Positions 61,511-64,000 of a stretch of DNA of 64,000 bases are shown piece by piece. Positions within the stretch are counted from its first letter, which is position 1. The number at the start of each line of letters is the position of its first letter. Source of the DNA: Palaemon carinicauda (lineage: Eukaryota > Arthropoda > Malacostraca > Decapoda > Palaemonidae). The notes beneath the pieces are model-generated. The model was given only the letters and a program-made list of their open reading frames with translations. It made no database searches and was not told the origin of the DNA. Where the stretch lies: contig NC_090763.1 in the NCBI RefSeq assembly GCF_036898095.1, forward strand, positions 54,901,383 to 54,965,382. Direction: 5' to 3'. The position numbers and the translations under genes are program-made.

Positions 61511-64000
61511 AATACAAATTGCATTCAAGTTTGTCCTGTGACAGAACTTCTGACATCTAATTCGTTTAACTCTTTTTCCAGCCCAACATACCAATGAAAA
61601 AGGATCCTATGATCATCTTCAACACTTATGGGTCACAAGATTGTCCCTTCAATAGCGCCAAGGTTTCCTCTAGGTATTCTCTTTGAGTTTCATCTTCTCG
61701 GTAACGTTTCAATTCAGTTTGCTCCCCTCAAAGACAGGATTTCTTGCAATGGTTCTCCATGTTCGCCATTTCCCATTGGATTAACTATGGGTTGCTGTTA
61801 TGAATAATACAATCAGGAGCTTATGATGGGGAACCAAAGCAATTGGGATCTTTGTGACCGAGAACCAAGCAGTCGGACACTATATGACTAATAGTTATTC
61901 GCATTCTTTAAATGATCGTTACTTTTGAGTCACACCTATCACTTCTTCTCAGGCCAGAAAAATTCCAACATGGAGGAATCTTTCAATGCTCAAATTCTTC
62001 TGATGAGCTGAAACTTTTCCAGGACATGAATATTCCTACTCTCAGGGACTGGTGAAGGACATAAGATCTTCCCACACCCCAAGATTTTATCAGATGACAA
62101 AATCTTCCAACTCATTTTCATAATAGGGATTGGAACAGGTGACTTTTCAGGGCTAATCTCAACACTCATACAAGCACCAAGGAGTGACATTGTGCTCGTA
62201 TTGTTGTCACCAAGGATCTTCTCCAACCAAATACAGGCACTCGCGTGATGCTGCGATACACCGTTGTGATCTGCTTGTGGTGCCACAATCTCTTGTTCAC
62301 TCTCCAAAGGCTAGGACACTTAGGCGCAGAGAGTATGAGAGCTAGATGCAGCTCAGTTATTGAAGGATGCTCTTTCATCCTTTCATCCTCAACAGAGTTT
62401 CACTCCCCTTCCATTCGCGGACTGGCCAGCTACTTTATTCGGGGATTCTCTGAAAAATATTGAGAGTCATCAACTCTACGACACCTAACTTTAGTCCAGT
62501 ACATACAATGTCACTGGTATTTGGAACTTAATCTACAATTACCACAGTCTTTTATCAAACAGCATATTGTTTTTAGCAGGAATACCCAATGATTTAGCCT
62601 GGTAACTTTATGAAAATCCTCATCATGAGAACTAAGCTACTTCGGGGAATCTGCTGTCCACAGACGTATCTGGAAGTAATGAAATGCTCACTTGAGCATC
62701 CTATCCGTCTCAGGAATATGATCCACGGTACAAATGCACTTACTTTTAAATCTACCAGGAATTCATGCAAATGTAACTACTTTGCAAGCTTTCCAAAGAC
62801 ATTCAATAAGCAGGTGCAATCTCGAGAAATCAACAACATGGAAGAGCTTTTTGTTAGATTCTTCTAGGTGGAAGAACTGTTTGAGCAAACACACTTGGTC
62901 GACAGGGAGTCCGTGTAAGGGTCAATTGTGAACCTTACATCATGACATGGTAGAATGGTTTCTTGCTTAGGGTTTTCACCATTCAGTTTGACAATAAACC
63001 TTCCAGTATCTTGCTCCCCATTCACAGTCCATCAACAGCGCTCATGAATACCTTTCACTGGAAAGTCTGGATGTTTCCTCCTTTCTGCCAATTTTTCCAT
63101 TTTGCTAATTACTCAACAGTTGGTTAACGACTTTGAGGCTCGGCATGACCCTTATAACTCCCAAGCAGCCTCACACCATGTCATACCTAGCTCAGCTGTT
63201 TTCTATCTTTCTTTATTGGAAAAGCTCTTCAACCTTCTGGGTTAAGAATAACTCTCAACCCTCAATCCAAGTTTTCAACTAGGTCTTAAATCCGAATTAC
63301 TCGTGACACTCTGCAAGGCTCAAGAGGAGTTTTTAGCAAGCTCAACTAGCTTGACACGTTTTGCATGTTTGCAGATTTCTCAAGCGATCTCGTTCAAATA
63401 TGTGGGACAGGAATCAGATAGAGCTCCAACCCTTAAGTCTGTCCTCTACTAGTCTAACCCTGACAAAGCAAAGGAATGACATAACTTGCTGGTATCACAA
63501 GTCAATCTAAAGGATAGTAGACCTCCATCACCTTGGTTCAAGAGTTTGTGGCAAGGACCTAAAATCCAGTCATTCACAACTTCAAGTCATCCTTCATCTC
63601 TTCTCTACATGAAGTGACAAGCAGGAACCAGGATTAGGCCTACTTGTCTTTCTATCCATGGAGGACACTACAACTCTTCCTACAACGACGGAAGGAATGC
63701 GATGAGATCCCAGAACACTATTTCTCTATGGCTTCTTTGGAAAACCATATATACTTTCTGCAGGTGAGGAGATAAAAGGATGTCTGAGATCCAAGTGCAT
63801 GATGCCAGGCAATGACAGACAACTTTCTCCGCCCATTAATACTCACAGGTTCCTGGATCCCTATATACTTTGCTCAGTAGCACTTGCCCAACAGATCATG
63901 TAGCAAGCCTAGTTCCTTAACAGGTCATGGAACATGTCACAATGTAGGTCTGGAATGAGAGCTGAGATAGACTGGCTCTTCTTTCTTCCCCGTCCTCTGG
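61511..64000 (+). mobile_element. DIRS-like retroelement relic C, cut by the window end
   Basis: Heavily decayed. A recognisable linker reads TALMNTFHWKVWMFPPF at about 63040-63090, like the 'DAFxxDW...YAFPPF' linker of D. The last ~100 bp (gtctggaatgagagctgag and ctggctcttctttcttcc) align with relic B at 53945-54000. The distance from the junction is shorter than in B, so C has internal deletions. No intact ORF. Confidence 0.55.

Overview
This is a eukaryotic window. It has spliced exons, very abundant (TA)n, (CT)n and (GA)n microsatellites, non-LTR and DIRS-type retroelements, a Tc1/mariner-type element and a short CCTAA-type interstitial tract. Together these point to an arthropod, and the dispersed repeats recall decapod crustacean families from memory. 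No species is claimed. Only one host gene is convincing.

Host gene (+ strand, 886-38984, 5' part off the window). Three exons encode the last ~155 residues of a divergent cyclophilin-type peptidyl-prolyl isomerase domain. Splice sites and codon phases join exactly (phase 1, then phase 2), and the last exon ends in a cyclophilin C-terminus. Intron 1 (4.3 kb) carries retroelement debris. Intron 2 is 33.3 kb and is dominated by one tandem array.

Intron 2 array (about 12166-38400). Some 430 copies of a ~61-bp unit are arranged mainly as 60+62-bp dimers (122 bp). Overlaid on this are segmental duplications of about 501, 1774, 2023, 1472 and 1348 bp. The array lies between two copies of a short intronic sequence, and exon 3's acceptor region is preceded by a diverged copy of itself. 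Intron 2 also holds a deleted DUF4817-type Tc1/mariner element inside a microsatellite (9436-10205) and minisatellites of 28 and 29 bp. A 31-bp palindromic minisatellite lies just before exon 2.

Region 38985-44650 is intergenic and AT-rich: a possible poly(A) signal, telomere-like CCTAA units, two long TA tracts and a small inverted-repeat element with CCAAT-like motifs.

Region 44657-64000 is a nest of DIRS-like tyrosine-recombinase retroelements, all on the + strand. Older relics A (to ~49.85 kb), B (~50.0-54.43 kb) and C (after 61.28 kb) lie head to tail. A younger element D (54431-61281) sits exactly in the B/C junction. D has the textbook DIRS layout: inverted terminal repeats, a longer right repeat, and an internal complementary region that reproduces the circle junction. 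It keeps RNase H and tyrosine-recombinase sequence but has lost the reverse-transcriptase palm. The A/B junction serves as its empty-site paralogue. The gag or leader regions of A, B and D carry short tandem repeats, and in A and D many units are hairpins, including several C(TTCG)G-capped stems in A whose sequences differ while pairing is kept.
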